DNA of 64,000 bases from Cytobacillus depressus (GCF_008923245.1 NZ_WBOS01000002.1:372001-436000); one strand, 5' to 3'; shown: positions 46,669-56,143, counted from the first letter of the stretch. Numbers and translations are program-made. Notes: generated by a model not told the origin, from the sequence alone.

Positions 46669-47030
46669 TGTGGCTTCCGGTTCTAGGGTTAATTATTGGT
46701 GTTATTCTTGGTCTTCTAACGGAATTTAAAATTCCAGACGAATATTCAAATTATTTATCCATCGCCGTCCTTGCTGCCTTAGATACATTATTCGGGGGAA
46801 TACGCGCACAGCTCCAAAATATTTATGATGAAAGAGTATTTGTTTCGGGTTTCTTTTTTAATATTCTACTTGCAGCATCTTTGGCTTTTCTAGGTGTCCA
46901 TCTTGGTGTAGACTTGTATTTAGCAGCAGTTTTTGCGTTTGGTGTAAGGTTGTTCCAGAATATTGCGGTGATTAGAAGAATTTTACTGACAAAATGGTCT
47001 TTTAGCCGCGAAAAAACAGAAAAAAATTAA
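46668..47030 (+). CDS. sbp: Small basic membrane protein Sbp (DUF1290)
   Basis: 120 aa with three to four membrane helices (LPVLGLIIGVILGLLTEF; YLSIAVLAALDTLFGGIRAQLQ; FFFNILLAASLAFLGVHLGVDLYLAAVFAFGVRLFQNIAVIRR). Family DUF1290, found next to ylxX and ftsA in bacilli; function unknown. ATG overlaps the ylxX stop, with AAAGGAGG in the ylxX tail. Confidence 0.9.
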   Translation: MWLPVLGLIIGVILGLLTEFKIPDEYSNYLSIAVLAALDTLFGGIRAQLQNIYDERVFVSGFFFNILLAASLAFLGVHLGVDLYLAAVFAFGVRLFQNIAVIRRILLTKWSFSREKTEKN

Positions 47031-47109
47031 ATTTTATAAAGGGAAATTAATAGTTTTGACGAATTATTTAGTAATAACATTATGAAAATAAATTAATATG
47101 GATGCATCG

Positions 47110-47169
47110 GTAACAAAAATTCACGAATTAAGAATAATGAATTGTTACTATCTCAATTCAAAATTGAGA
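47110..47169. promoter_or_regulatory. Two inverted repeats in the ftsA leader
   Basis: GTAACA (47110) and TGTTAC (ending 47148) flank a 27-base loop; immediately after comes the perfect hairpin TCTCAATT-CAA-AATTGAGA (47151-47169). Upstream, TTGACG at 47056 with CATTAT 16 bases later is a weak sigma-A candidate. These lie in the 218-base gap that should hold the ftsAZ promoters. Confidence 0.4.
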
Positions 47170-47248
47170 GCAGACTTTAAATGTTTATAAATAATATTAA
47201 GCCAAGTGCTCAATAAAAAGTGGAAAAAGCAAAAGGAGGTGCCACAGA

Positions 47249-48541
47249 ATGAACAACAATGAAATATACGTAAGTCTTGACATCGGTACATCCAGCGTAA
47301 AAGTAATTATTGGGGAAATGGTCAATGACTCTTTAAATATTATTGGTGTCGGCAGTGTACAATCTGAAGGTTTAAAAAAGGGAGCCATCGTAGATATAGA
47401 CGAAACTGTTCATTCAATTAGAAAGGCAATTGAACAGGCTGAGAGAATGATAGGGATGGAGATTACAAGTGTAATTGTTGGGATTTCCGGCAATCATGTA
47501 ATGCTTCAGCCCTGCCATGGCGTAGTAGCTGTTTCAAGTGAGAATAGAGAAATTACAGATGATGATGTGGCAAGGGTTATTGATGCAGCCCAGGTAGTAT
47601 CGATTCCCCCGGAAAGAGATATTATCGATGTCATTCCGAAACAGTTTATCGTTGATGGATTAGCTGAAATAAGCGACCCGAGAGGAATGATTGGAGTACG
47701 TCTTGAAATGGAAGGCACCATTATTACCGGATCTAAGACCATTTTACATAATTCATTACGTTGTGTTGAACGTGCAGGGCTAGAAATTATTGATATTACG
47801 CTGCAGCCATTAGCTGCTGGTGCTTACGCCTTATCGAAGGATGAAAAAAATCTTGGTGTAGCTCTTGTAGATATTGGCGGTGGCTCAACAACAATCGCGG
47901 TTTTTGAAAATGGCAATTTAAAGGCTACAAGTGTTCTCCCGATTGGAGGAGATCATATTACTAAGGATTTATCAATAGGTCTTCGCACTTCGACAGAGGA
48001 TGCGGAAAAGATAAAAACAAAGTATGGATATGCTTTTTATGATCATGCATCTGAGGAAGAGGTATTCAGCGTCCCGATTATTGGCAGTGACCAGCATCAG
48101 CAATTTAATCAGCTGGAAATCTCGGATATTGTCGAGGCACGTATGGAAGAAATTTTTGAACTCATCCAAAACGAGGTTAAGAGGCTTGGCACTCAAGATT
48201 TACCTGGAGGCTATGTTCTAACAGGTGGAGTTGCTAATACTCAAGGAATATTAGAATTAGCCCAAGTCGTTTTTCAAAATCGGGTCAGAATCGCCAGTCC
48301 AGATTATATTGGTGTAAGAGAGCCGCAATTTACGACTGCCGTCGGACTAATTAAATTTGCCTATAAAAACGCAAAAATTCAAGGCCGTAAAATGGCAATG
48401 AGTGGAGCGGGTCCTGAGCAAATACAAGAAGTGAAAGAAAAGCGCGTTCCAAAACAATCGCAACCAAAAAAGCCGGAAAAACAACCGGAAGAAAAAATTA
48501 CATCAAGAGTGAAGAAGTTCCTCGGATACTTTTTCGAATAG
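47249..48541 (+). CDS. ftsA: Cell division protein FtsA
   Basis: 430 aa actin-like ATPase that anchors FtsZ to the membrane. VSLDIGTSSVKVIIGE (phosphate 1), the SHS2/1C domain region, VALVDIGGGSTTIAVF (phosphate 2), GGYVLTGGVANTQGILELA (adenosine motif), and a C-terminal amphipathic membrane-targeting helix (TSRVKKFLGYFFE). AAAAGGAGGTGCC precedes the ATG. The linker before the tip is Lys/Pro/Gln rich. Confidence 0.96.
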   Translation: MNNNEIYVSLDIGTSSVKVIIGEMVNDSLNIIGVGSVQSEGLKKGAIVDIDETVHSIRKAIEQAERMIGMEITSVIVGISGNHVMLQPCHGVVAVSSENREITDDDVARVIDAAQVVSIPPERDIIDVIPKQFIVDGLAEISDPRGMIGVRLEMEGTIITGSKTILHNSLRCVERAGLEIIDITLQPLAAGAYALSKDEKNLGVALVDIGGGSTTIAVFENGNLKATSVLPIGGDHITKDLSIGLRTSTEDAEKIKTKYGYAFYDHASEEEVFSVPIIGSDQHQQFNQLEISDIVEARMEEIFELIQNEVKRLGTQDLPGGYVLTGGVANTQGILELAQVVFQNRVRIASPDYIGVREPQFTTAVGLIKFAYKNAKIQGRKMAMSGAGPEQIQEVKEKRVPKQSQPKKPEKQPEEKITSRVKKFLGYFFE

Positions 48542-48607
48542 CGATTCACAATTCGCTAATTGAAAAAGAGTGTTCTCTGGGATATCGACGAATTAGGAGG
48601 ATTTGTC

Positions 48608-49765
48608 ATGTTGGAATTTGATACTAATTTAGATTCATTAGCAACGATAAAAGTCATTGGCGTTGGCGGCGGCGGTAATAACGCGGTTAACCGAATGATT
48701 GAACATGGTGTACAAGGTGTAGAATTTATTGCCGTGAACACGGATGCCCAGGCACTAAACCTGTCAAAGGCAGAAGTAAAGATGCAAATCGGAGGAAAGC
48801 TTACCCGTGGACTTGGAGCGGGTGCAAATCCTGAGGTAGGAAAAAAAGCCGCAGAAGAAAGTAAAGAACAAATTGAAGAAGCGTTAAAAGGCGCAGATAT
48901 GGTATTCGTTACTGCAGGAATGGGTGGCGGAACTGGTACTGGTGCGGCTCCGGTAATTGCCCAAATTGCTAAAGATTTAGGGGCTTTAACTGTAGGTGTA
49001 GTAACGCGTCCATTTACCTTTGAGGGACGAAAACGTTCTACGCAAGCTTTTGGCGGAATTGCTTCAATGAAGGAAGCGGTTGATACTTTAATTGTAATTC
49101 CTAATGATCGACTTCTTGAAATTGTTGATAAAAGTACACCAATGCTTGAAGCATTCCGTGAGGCAGATAATGTTCTACGACAAGGTGTACAAGGGATCTC
49201 GGATTTAATAGCGACACCGGGTCTTATTAACCTAGACTTTGCCGATGTTAAAACAATTATGTCCAATAAGGGATCAGCACTTATGGGTATTGGTGTTGCT
49301 GCTGGTGATAATCGTGCAGCAGAAGCGGCGAAAAAAGCTATTTCTTCTCCACTACTAGAGAAATCAATCGATGGAGCCCAAGGTGTTCTAATGAACATTA
49401 CAGGCAGCTCAAATTTAAGTCTATATGAGGTTCAAGAGGCTGCTGATATTGTTGCATCGGCATCTGACCAAGATGTAAATATGATTTTCGGTTCTGTTAT
49501 TAATGAAAGTCTAAATGATGAAATTATTGTTACAGTCATTGCAACTGGGTTTAATGAAGATATTCCTCAAACAAAGCCAGCTGCTGCTAGACCTACAACA
49601 ACAACAACAACATATGGACAGCCGAAGCCTGTCGTAAATACAGTTAAACGTGAACCGAAAAGAGAAGAAGTTTCTCATGAACCAGTTCGCAACAACTATA
49701 CTCAGCAACCTGAAGATGCTTTAGATATTCCGACATTTTTAAGAAATCGTAATCGTAGAAGATAA
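48608..49765 (+). CDS. ftsZ: Cell division protein FtsZ
   Basis: 385 aa tubulin-like GTPase forming the Z ring. [18 protein letters not shown], the GTP signature GGGTGTG (about residues 106-112), T7 synergy loop ([11 protein letters not shown]), a Thr/Gln-rich disordered linker (about 320-370) and the C-terminal peptide [16 protein letters not shown] that binds FtsA, SepF and ZapA-type partners. Start at ATG 48608, eight bases after AGGAGG; the frame reaches back to 48560. Followed by a bidirectional terminator. Confidence 0.97.
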   Translation: MLEFDTNLDSLATIKVIGVGGGGNNAVNRMIEHGVQGVEFIAVNTDAQALNLSKAEVKMQIGGKLTRGLGAGANPEVGKKAAEESKEQIEEALKGADMVFVTAGMGGGTGTGAAPVIAQIAKDLGALTVGVVTRPFTFEGRKRSTQAFGGIASMKEAVDTLIVIPNDRLLEIVDKSTPMLEAFREADNVLRQGVQGISDLIATPGLINLDFADVKTIMSNKGSALMGIGVAAGDNRAAEAAKKAISSPLLEKSIDGAQGVLMNITGSSNLSLYEVQEAADIVASASDQDVNMIFGSVINESLNDEIIVTVIATGFNEDIPQTKPAAARPTTTTTTYGQPKPVVNTVKREPKREEVSHEPVRNNYTQQPEDALDIPTFLRNRNRRR

Positions 49766-49782
49766 TAAAATGTATTACAAAT

Positions 49783-49823
49783 AAAAGGCATGTCCTCATT
49801 AATTAGGGACATGCCTTTATTTT
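49783..49823. terminator. Bidirectional terminator after ftsZ
   Basis: AAAGGCATGTCC / GGACATGCCTTT, 12-base perfect stem with an 11-base loop, followed by TATTTTTATT. The relic hmp gene ends just beyond it on the other strand. Confidence 0.87.
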
Positions 49824-49832
49824 TATTGTTGA

Positions 49833-50396
<564 letters not shown>

Positions 50397-50429
50397 TAAG
50401 CATATCTCCTTTTAGCTATTTTCACTATA

Positions 50430-50472
50430 ATTATAGTTTATTGTAAAAGTTGCTAATGTGATTTAAATCACA
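50430..50472 (-). promoter_or_regulatory. FNR-type activator site and promoter of the hmp relic
   Basis: TGTGATTTAAATCACA (50457-50472) is a perfect FNR/Crp palindrome (TGTGA-N6-TCACA). On the minus strand a TATAAT (50435-50430) begins 21 bases downstream, placing the palindrome centre at -41.5, the class II activation position. Suggests oxygen-limited expression by Fnr. No -35 is evident, as expected for class II sites. Confidence 0.7.
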
Positions 50473-50563
50473 TTTGTCATAAAATGGACATGTCAGAATA
50501 ATGATAAATAATGACAAAAACTACAAAGAATAGTGAAAATTTCCCCTACTTTCATTACAGAAA

Positions 50564-50597
50564 GTGACACACTTTCTGATAAGCAGTACGCTATACT
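50564..50597 (+). promoter_or_regulatory. spoIIG promoter with 22-base spacer
   Basis: GTGACA (50564-50569), 22 bases, TATACT (50592-50597). The over-long spacer is the known hallmark of the Spo0A-activated sigma-A promoter of spoIIG in B. subtilis. Perfect 0A boxes are not obvious; TGTCAGAA near 50491 and ATGACAAA near 50511 are weak candidates. Confidence 0.7.
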
Positions 50598-50654
50598 TCA
50601 TTTAACAGATTAATAGTCACCGTTGTTCCTACCAATCTGTAAGGAGGAAAATGA

Positions 50655-51599
50655 TTGGAGGTTTATGTAGATATTATATGGATTTTAAATTTTTTATTTG
50701 ATAGTCTCCTCCTATACTTAACCGCCATCATCTTGAAACGGGATATACGTCTATGGAGGATAATATGTGGAGGGCTTATTGGCTCCGTCATTATCCTATT
50801 ATCATTGACGCCGTTGAATACTTATTCAGCACATCCATTAACTAAATTATTATTTTCAATTTTTATGGTATTAATGGTATTTGGCTATAAAAGGCTTCGT
50901 TATTTTATAAGCGGGTTATTGACCTTTTATTGTACGACTTTTCTAATTGGCGGAATGCTCATAGGGGCTCATTATTTTGTTAAATTTGACCTTCAGATTT
51001 CTTCCTCGCTTATGTTGGCCAGTGTGAAAGGCTTTGGGGATCCGATTAGCTGGTTATTTGTTCTCCTTGGATTTCCAATAGCCTGGCATTTTTCTAAACG
51101 CCATATGGAAGAAATTGAAATGACAAAAATTCAGTATGATTCTTTATTGAACGTCATTATTTCTATGAATAATAAAACCTATATGTTTAAGGGCTTAATT
51201 GATAGTGGAAACCAGCTTTATGATCCCATTTCAAAAATGCCTATTATGTTTGTATCAATAAAAAATAGAGAAACCGAATTTCCCGAGGCTTTAGTAAAAA
51301 TCGCACAAAATCCCGAAAAAGTCATTTTAGGAGAAGAGTTGGCACCGTCGGAATGGGATAGTAAATTGAGGATTGTTCCTTGTAAAGTCGTTGGACAAGA
51401 ACACCAGCTAATTATTGCAGTAAAACCGGATGCCGTTATATTAGAAAAAGAGAATGAATTCATAAAAGTGGAAAGAAGTCTTATCTCATTTTCATTGCAG
51501 CAGCTTTCCGCTGATGACAAATTTCAATGCATTGTTCATCCCAAGATGCTGACCTCGACGAAAAAGGTTCATCCGGCCAATTTTATAAAGCATGCATAA
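50655..51599 (+). CDS. spoIIGA: Sigma-E processing peptidase SpoIIGA
   Basis: 314 aa mother-cell membrane protease that removes the pro-sequence of sigma-E. Five N-terminal membrane helices (about residues 1-150) and a C-terminal aspartic-protease-like domain with GLIDSGNQLYDP; the catalytic Asp is residue 183, the same number as in B. subtilis. Starts at TTG 50655, seven bases after AAGGAGG; an ATG at 50651 is in another frame. Co-transcribed with sigE 76 bases downstream. Confidence 0.95.
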   Translation: MEVYVDIIWILNFLFDSLLLYLTAIILKRDIRLWRIICGGLIGSVIILLSLTPLNTYSAHPLTKLLFSIFMVLMVFGYKRLRYFISGLLTFYCTTFLIGGMLIGAHYFVKFDLQISSSLMLASVKGFGDPISWLFVLLGFPIAWHFSKRHMEEIEMTKIQYDSLLNVIISMNNKTYMFKGLIDSGNQLYDPISKMPIMFVSIKNRETEFPEALVKIAQNPEKVILGEELAPSEWDSKLRIVPCKVVGQEHQLIIAVKPDAVILEKENEFIKVERSLISFSLQQLSADDKFQCIVHPKMLTSTKKVHPANFIKHA

Positions 51600-51675
51600 A
51601 AACTTATTCATCATTAGAATGGAGCGGTGTTGTTGATAAGTGACAAAATGAAAACTTTTAGGGGGAGGATGTCTT

Positions 51676-52395
51676 ATGAAACGCTTAAAACTTCGCTTAT
51701 CGTACTATTGGTACAAATTATTAATGAAACTTGGATTGAAAACGGACGAAGTATTTTATATTGGTGGAAGCGAAGCGCTGCCTCCTCCTCTTAGTAAAGA
51801 AGAAGAGGAAATATTATTAGAAAAACTTCCGAATGGTGATAAAGCAGCAAGGTCGATATTAATTGAAAGGAATTTAAGGCTCGTTGTTTATATCGCGAGG
51901 AAATTTGAAAATACCGGCATTAATATTGAAGATCTCATTAGCATTGGGACAATTGGGCTAATTAAAGCTGTCAATACGTTTAATCCGGAAAAGAAGATCA
52001 AGCTCGCTACATATGCCTCAAGATGTATTGAAAATGAAATATTAATGTATTTAAGGCGTAATAATAAAATTCGTTCAGAGGTGAGCTTTGACGAACCGTT
52101 AAATATTGATTGGGATGGGAATGAATTGCTTCTTTCAGATGTGCTAGGAACGGAAGAAGATATCATTACAAAGGATCTTGAAGCAAATGTCGATAAAAAA
52201 CTATTATCAAAGGCATTGCATCAGCTATCTGATAGAGAAAAGCAAATTATGGAGCTTCGATTCGGGTTAGGAACCGGGGAAGAAAAAACACAAAAGGATG
52301 TTGCAGATATGCTCGGTATTTCCCAATCTTATATTTCAAGATTAGAGAAGCGAATCATTAAAAGACTTAAAAAGGAATTTAATAAAATGGTTTAA
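51676..52395 (+). CDS. sigE: RNA polymerase sigma-E factor
   Basis: 239 aa pro-sigma factor of the early mother cell. The amphipathic pro-sequence (about residues 1-27, [37 protein letters not shown]) is removed by SpoIIGA. Region 2 ([65 protein letters not shown]) and region 4 ([31 protein letters not shown]) are complete. GGGGGAGGATG precedes the ATG. The last residues and TAA lie on the left end of repeat E: the element begins at 52391. Confidence 0.97.
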   Translation: MKRLKLRLSYYWYKLLMKLGLKTDEVFYIGGSEALPPPLSKEEEEILLEKLPNGDKAARSILIERNLRLVVYIARKFENTGINIEDLISIGTIGLIKAVNTFNPEKKIKLATYASRCIENEILMYLRRNNKIRSEVSFDEPLNIDWDGNELLLSDVLGTEEDIITKDLEANVDKKLLSKALHQLSDREKQIMELRFGLGTGEEKTQKDVADMLGISQSYISRLEKRIIKRLKKEFNKMV

Positions 52396-52616
52396 CTTTA
52401 TTCAGCAGAACTCCTCCGCTTCAATAAGCAGTGGGATGAGTGCAATAAGAGGATCCAAATTAGTGGGGGTTCTAAACCCTGCTGAATAAAGTTAAAGCCT
52501 TCGGCGGATGCCACGATATTTAAAGGGAATTTTCGAGCGAGTTCGTAAGTATAGGGCGCAAATACGCCAAGGCGTATTTGATTCGAAAAAATTATTTTAC
52601 AAAATTATTTTTTCGG
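52391..52616. repeat. Hairpin element, family E, between sigE and sigG
   Basis: Perfect 18-base inverted repeat TTTAACTTTATTCAGCAG (52391-52408) / 52479-52496 around a 70-base loop. A perfect ten-base hairpin CAAATACGCC-AA-GGCGTATTTG (52559-52580) and a nine-base stem CGAAAAAAT / ATTTTTTCG (52584-52592 / 52607-52615) follow. Non-coding; the left arm contains the sigE stop codon. Together with the sigG promoter it fills the 359-base gap. Mobile-element origin is suspected, since it looks familiar as a Bacillus repeat, but no transposase end could be assigned. Confidence 0.65.
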
Positions 52617-52688
52617 AAAAATCATGTTTTAAAGCTTGAAGCAATCAGTTTTTTTCCTATATTTGTGAAAATGGCAAATTATCGCCGT

Positions 52689-52717
52689 GCATATTTTTCC
52701 TCCTCAAGGAAATACTG
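52689..52717 (+). promoter_or_regulatory. Sigma-F-type promoter of sigG
   Basis: GCATA (52689-52693), 14 bases, GGAAATACTG (52708-52717), an exact fit to GYATA and GGnnAnAnTR, 37 bases before the sigG start. sigG is a known forespore sigma-F target. Confidence 0.72.
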
Positions 52718-52754
52718 TTTTTTGTACAGCAGCTCCTGTGAGGAGGGAAAAGAA

Positions 52755-53534
52755 TTGACTCGAAATAAAGTAGAAATTTGCGGTGTCGATACATCAAAGC
52801 TTCCAGTTTTAAAAAACGAAGAAATGAGAGAACTCTTCAAGCAAATGCATATGGGGGATATAACCGCACGGGAAAAACTCGTCAATGGAAATTTACGCCT
52901 AGTTCTTAGTGTTATCCAGCGCTTTAATAATAGGGGTGAATTTGTTGATGACCTATTCCAGGTCGGCTGTATCGGTCTAATGAAGTCTATTGATAATTTT
53001 GATTTAAGTCAAAACGTTAAGTTTTCCACTTACGCTGTTCCAATGATTATCGGCGAAATTAGAAGATATTTGCGTGATAATAATCCAATTCGGGTCTCAA
53101 GGTCTTTACGGGACATCGCTTATAAAGCCTTGCAAGTTCGCGAGCGTCTAATGAGTAAAACATCAAGGGAACCTACGGCAGCAGAAATAGCCAAGGAGCT
53201 TGATGTGCCGCATGAGGAAATTGTGTTTGCGTTAGATGCAATTCAAGACCCTGTCTCCTTATTTGAACCGATTTATAATGATGGTGGAGATCCAATTTAT
53301 GTGATGGACCAATTGAGCGATGAAAAAAATAAAGATATTCAATGGATTGAAGAAATTGCCTTAAAGGAAGGCATGAGGAGATTGAACGACCGCGAGAAGC
53401 TAATTTTAAGAAAGCGCTTTTTTCAAGGAAAAACACAAATGGAGGTTGCCGAGGAAATTGGTATATCCCAAGCACAAGTTTCAAGACTTGAAAAAGCTGC
53501 CATTAAACAAATGAATAAAAATATTCAAAGCTAA
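52755..53534 (+). CDS. sigG: RNA polymerase sigma-G factor
   Basis: 259 aa late-forespore sigma factor. Starts TRNKVEICGVDTSKLPVLKNEEM, the conserved sigma-G N-terminus. Region 2 (NGNLRLVLSVIQRFNNRGEFVDDLFQVGCIGLMKSIDNFDLSQNVKFSTYAVPMIIGEIRRYLRD), region 3 and region 4 (TQMEVAEEIGISQAQVSRLEKAAIKQMNK) are all present. TTG 52755 is eight bases after GGAGG; a much longer frame to 52578 runs through the promoter and repeat E and is not coding. An intrinsic terminator overlaps the stop. Confidence 0.97.
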   Translation: MTRNKVEICGVDTSKLPVLKNEEMRELFKQMHMGDITAREKLVNGNLRLVLSVIQRFNNRGEFVDDLFQVGCIGLMKSIDNFDLSQNVKFSTYAVPMIIGEIRRYLRDNNPIRVSRSLRDIAYKALQVRERLMSKTSREPTAAEIAKELDVPHEEIVFALDAIQDPVSLFEPIYNDGGDPIYVMDQLSDEKNKDIQWIEEIALKEGMRRLNDREKLILRKRFFQGKTQMEVAEEIGISQAQVSRLEKAAIKQMNKNIQS

Positions 53535-53560
53535 GCTGCCAAATTGGCAGCTTATTCTTT
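53533..53560 (+). terminator. Terminator at the sigG stop
   Basis: AAGCTGCC / GGCAGCTT stem with a five-base loop, then ATTCTTTT. Confidence 0.8.
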
Positions 53561-53563
53561 TGC

Positions 53564-53696
53564 ACGTTAAGAAAGTATAAATTGTCAGCGAAGAAGTTAA
53601 TTCGACGCAGTTGCCAATTTTAGGAATTAAGTGTAAGTGCAACTACGCCTCTGTCTTCGCCTTTCCAAGGCTAGCCAATCAGCGAGTTTTCTTTAT
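53564..53696. repeat. Dispersed repeat, family B, copy 3 (internally deleted)
   Basis: Begins ACGTTAAGAAAGTATAAATT and ends GCGAGTTTTCTTTAT like the other two B copies, but about 66 central bases (the AGGACATCCT core) are missing between AGGAATTAAG and GTAAGTGCAACTACGCC. The terminal hairpin has decayed (AGCCAATCAGCG). Confidence 0.75.
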
Positions 53697-53727
53697 CTAG
53701 CTCCAGTGCCAAAGCTTTTCTTATTTC
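53696..53727. repeat. Family D remnant
   Basis: TCTAGCTCCAGTGCC followed directly by AAAGCTTTTCTTATTT: the two ends of the 5214-5342 repeat without the middle. It is joined end to end to family B copy 3. Confidence 0.6.
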
Positions 53728-53792
53728 TTTAACGATAATTTATAAAGGTGAATCATATATTTAAGTAAAAGGAATTTGAACGGGGTGGGGAA

Positions 53793-54059
53793 ATGATAAA
53801 AATTTCAGAGTTTCAATTGAAAGACGTCATTAATGTGGCAAATGGAAAAAAACTTGGCAATATTGGGGATATTGATATTAATGTTCAAACTGGGAATATC
53901 AATGCGATCATTATAGGCGGATCAGGAAAAGTTTTAGGCTTTTTCGGCAGGGAGGAAGATATTATAATCCCATGGAAAAATATTTTGAAAGTTGGGGAAG
54001 ATGTTATTTTAGTTCGTTTTCAAAATGAAAACTTGATGAAAGATGTCGAGGAAGAGTAA
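53793..54059 (+). CDS. ylmC: YlmC/YmxH family PRC-barrel protein
   Basis: 88 aa single PRC-barrel-like domain: SEFQLKDVINVANGKKLGNIGDIDINVQTGNINAIII and the EDIIIPWKNILKVGEDVILV ending. A sporulation-associated family in bacilli and clostridia; molecular role unknown. GGGGTGGGG precedes the ATG. First gene after the sigma cluster, 114 bases ahead of ylmD. Confidence 0.9.
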   Translation: MIKISEFQLKDVINVANGKKLGNIGDIDINVQTGNINAIIIGGSGKVLGFFGREEDIIIPWKNILKVGEDVILVRFQNENLMKDVEEE

Positions 54060-54173
54060 AATATGCCTTTTTAACTGTGAAGAGTGCGTTGTGTATGGTA
54101 AACTATAGTAAAATTAAAAATGTGTGATCCGTCTTGTCAATACTGTAAAAAAGACGTAATTGAGGTTTGTTAA

Positions 54174-54995
54174 ATGGAACCATTTATTTTGAAAAAAAAC
54201 GAGTATTTCGTCATTCAGGAATGGGCTGAGAAGTTTCCAGGCTTAGTGGCTGGTTTTACAACTAAGAATGGAGGCTTTAGTGAAAATGACTTTTCCTCCA
54301 TGAATCTCGGACTCCACGTAAATGATAAACAAGAATCTGTTAGACAAAATCGTGAACATATTGCAAAATGTGTAAGTTTTCCTCTTCATACGTGGGTGGC
54401 AGCAGAACAAACACATGAAATACACATTGAAAAGGTTATGAAATCTAGTGGTGGAAAAGGGTCAATAGATTATCAGGATGCATTCAAAGCAACTGATGGT
54501 TTTTTTACGATAGATAAAGGTTTATTATTAACATTATGTTATGCCGACTGTGTGCCACTTTATTTTTGCCACGAAGAGACCGGGGCTATTGGAACTTCCC
54601 ATGCTGGATGGAAAGGAACCGTTAATGGAATTGCTAAAGAAATGGTTGTCGTGTTTAAAAATGAAGGCATGGACATGGAAGGCATTCATGTGGTTATTGG
54701 GCCATCTATTTGTCAGCAATGTTATATCGTTGATGGCAGAGTGATTTCATTAATCGACAAAAACTTAAATGAATCCGATGAGAAATTTTATAAGCAAATA
54801 GCGGAGAATCAGTTTCAGCTTGACTTAAAGCAATTAAATCGGCATATTCTTTTAAAATCTGGGGTCCAAGATAAAAATATTAAAGTGTCAAATTTATGCA
54901 CCAGCTGTCAAAGTGAACATTTCTTCTCCCATCGCAGAGATAAAGGGAAAACGGGAAGAATGATGAGTTTTATTGGCTGGAAGGAGGATTTATAG
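54174..54995 (+). CDS. ylmD: YfiH/LACC1-family protein YlmD
   Basis: 273 aa laccase-domain (multicopper polyphenol oxidoreductase-like) protein; family members act as purine nucleoside phosphorylases/adenosine deaminases and in cell-wall quality control. Metal and active-site motifs: AAEQTHEIHI (His), CYADCVPLYF (Cys), SHAGWKGTVNGI (His), and CQQCYIV. A weak GAGGT precedes the ATG. Starts the ylmD-ylmE-sepF-ylmG run. Confidence 0.9.
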   Translation: MEPFILKKNEYFVIQEWAEKFPGLVAGFTTKNGGFSENDFSSMNLGLHVNDKQESVRQNREHIAKCVSFPLHTWVAAEQTHEIHIEKVMKSSGGKGSIDYQDAFKATDGFFTIDKGLLLTLCYADCVPLYFCHEETGAIGTSHAGWKGTVNGIAKEMVVVFKNEGMDMEGIHVVIGPSICQQCYIVDGRVISLIDKNLNESDEKFYKQIAENQFQLDLKQLNRHILLKSGVQDKNIKVSNLCTSCQSEHFFSHRRDKGKTGRMMSFIGWKEDL

Positions 54996-55001
54996 TTTTA
55001 A

Positions 55002-55679
55002 ATGAAAGTTACTGAAAATCTTAAAACAATTCAGCAAGCGATAAACGAAGCATGTGAAAGGGCTAATCGAAAAGCCCAAGAGATCAAAATCATCGCAGTA
55101 ACAAAGTATGTTTCAAATGAACGGGCAGAAGAGGCAATAAATGCCGGCATCGTTCATTTAGGTGAAAATAGAGATGATGGCCTTTTAGAAAAATGGAATT
55201 TCCTAAAGGACAAGCCGGTGTGGCACTTTATCGGTACACTGCAAACAAGAAAGGTGAAAAATATCATTGATAAAGTGGATTATATTCACTCGCTTGATCG
55301 ATTATCGCTTGCAGAAGAAATCGATAAACGTGCAAATAAACAAATTAATTGCTTTGTTCAAGTTAATGTTTCAGGTGAGGAATCGAAACAAGGAATCCAG
55401 CTTCATGAAGTAAGGGATTTTATTACTCAATTGGAGAAGTATCCGAATATACTTGTATGTGGGTTAATGACGATGGCTCCATTTACTGAAGAGGAATCTA
55501 TTTTACGATCATGCTTTCAGAAGCTTAAAGGGCTGCAGACAGAAATTCAACAGCTGAGAATGGATCATGCACCATGCAATGAGCTATCGATGGGCATGTC
55601 AAATGATTTTGCAATCGCCATTGAAGAAGGGGCAACAATGATTCGCATAGGCACTGCTTTAGTAGGAAATGACGAATAG
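55002..55679 (+). CDS. ylmE: PLP homeostasis protein YlmE (YggS family)
   Basis: 225 aa TIM-barrel protein binding pyridoxal phosphate through the Lys of IIAVTKYV (about residue 37). Other motifs: HLGENRDDGLLEKW, WHFIGTLQTRKVK, VNVSGEESKQGI, LSMGMSNDFAIAIEEGATMIRIGTALVG. Has no known catalytic turnover; keeps PLP and amino-acid pools balanced. Six bases after ylmD; GGAAGGAGG precedes the ATG. Confidence 0.94.
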   Translation: MKVTENLKTIQQAINEACERANRKAQEIKIIAVTKYVSNERAEEAINAGIVHLGENRDDGLLEKWNFLKDKPVWHFIGTLQTRKVKNIIDKVDYIHSLDRLSLAEEIDKRANKQINCFVQVNVSGEESKQGIQLHEVRDFITQLEKYPNILVCGLMTMAPFTEEESILRSCFQKLKGLQTEIQQLRMDHAPCNELSMGMSNDFAIAIEEGATMIRIGTALVGNDE

Positions 55680-55690
55680 GAGGTTAATTT

Positions 55691-56137
55691 ATGAGCATTA
55701 AATCGAAATTCAAAACATTTTTCTTCTTAGATGATGAATTTGACGATCGAGAAGAAGAATATCATGAAGAAGCAACAGAACCACAAAAACAACCTCAATC
55801 GCAAAAACAGCCTGCTCAGAAAAATAATATTGTAAGTTTGCAAAGTGTGCAAAAGTCTTCAAAAGTTGTTTTAATCGAACCGCGAGTTTATGCAGAAGCT
55901 CAAGAAATTGCCGATCAATTAAAAAATAGAAGAGCGGTAGTTGTCAATTTACAAAGAATTGATCGAGATCAAGCAAAAAGAATTGTTGACTTTTTAAGCG
56001 GTACAGTTTATGCAATTGGCGGAGATATTCAAAAAGTCGGCACCGACATATTCTTATGCACTCCTGATAATATTGAAGTTTCAGGTAATATTTCACAAAT
56101 TATGCAAGATCATGAATACGAAAATCCGAGGTGGTAA
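55691..56137 (+). CDS. sepF: Cell division protein SepF
   Basis: 148 aa. N-terminal amphipathic membrane-binding helix ([17 protein letters not shown]), acidic/Gln-rich linker, and the SepF fold (about 58-140, [70 protein letters not shown]). Bundles FtsZ and tethers it to the membrane. TAGGAGG precedes the ATG, which is 11 bases after ylmE. Confidence 0.95.
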   Translation: MSIKSKFKTFFFLDDEFDDREEEYHEEATEPQKQPQSQKQPAQKNNIVSLQSVQKSSKVVLIEPRVYAEAQEIADQLKNRRAVVVNLQRIDRDQAKRIVDFLSGTVYAIGGDIQKVGTDIFLCTPDNIEVSGNISQIMQDHEYENPRW

Positions 56138-56143
56138 TTTTTA

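Noticed and set aside
48556..49398. 280-aa reading frame on the minus strand opposite ftsZ
   Set aside because: Exact shadow of ftsZ; Ser/Pro-rich low-complexity translation, no ribosome site, no family resemblance.
52578..52754. 59-residue N-terminal extension of sigma-G
   Set aside because: It would translate repeat E and the promoter; TTG 52755 has a good ribosome site and the family N-terminus.
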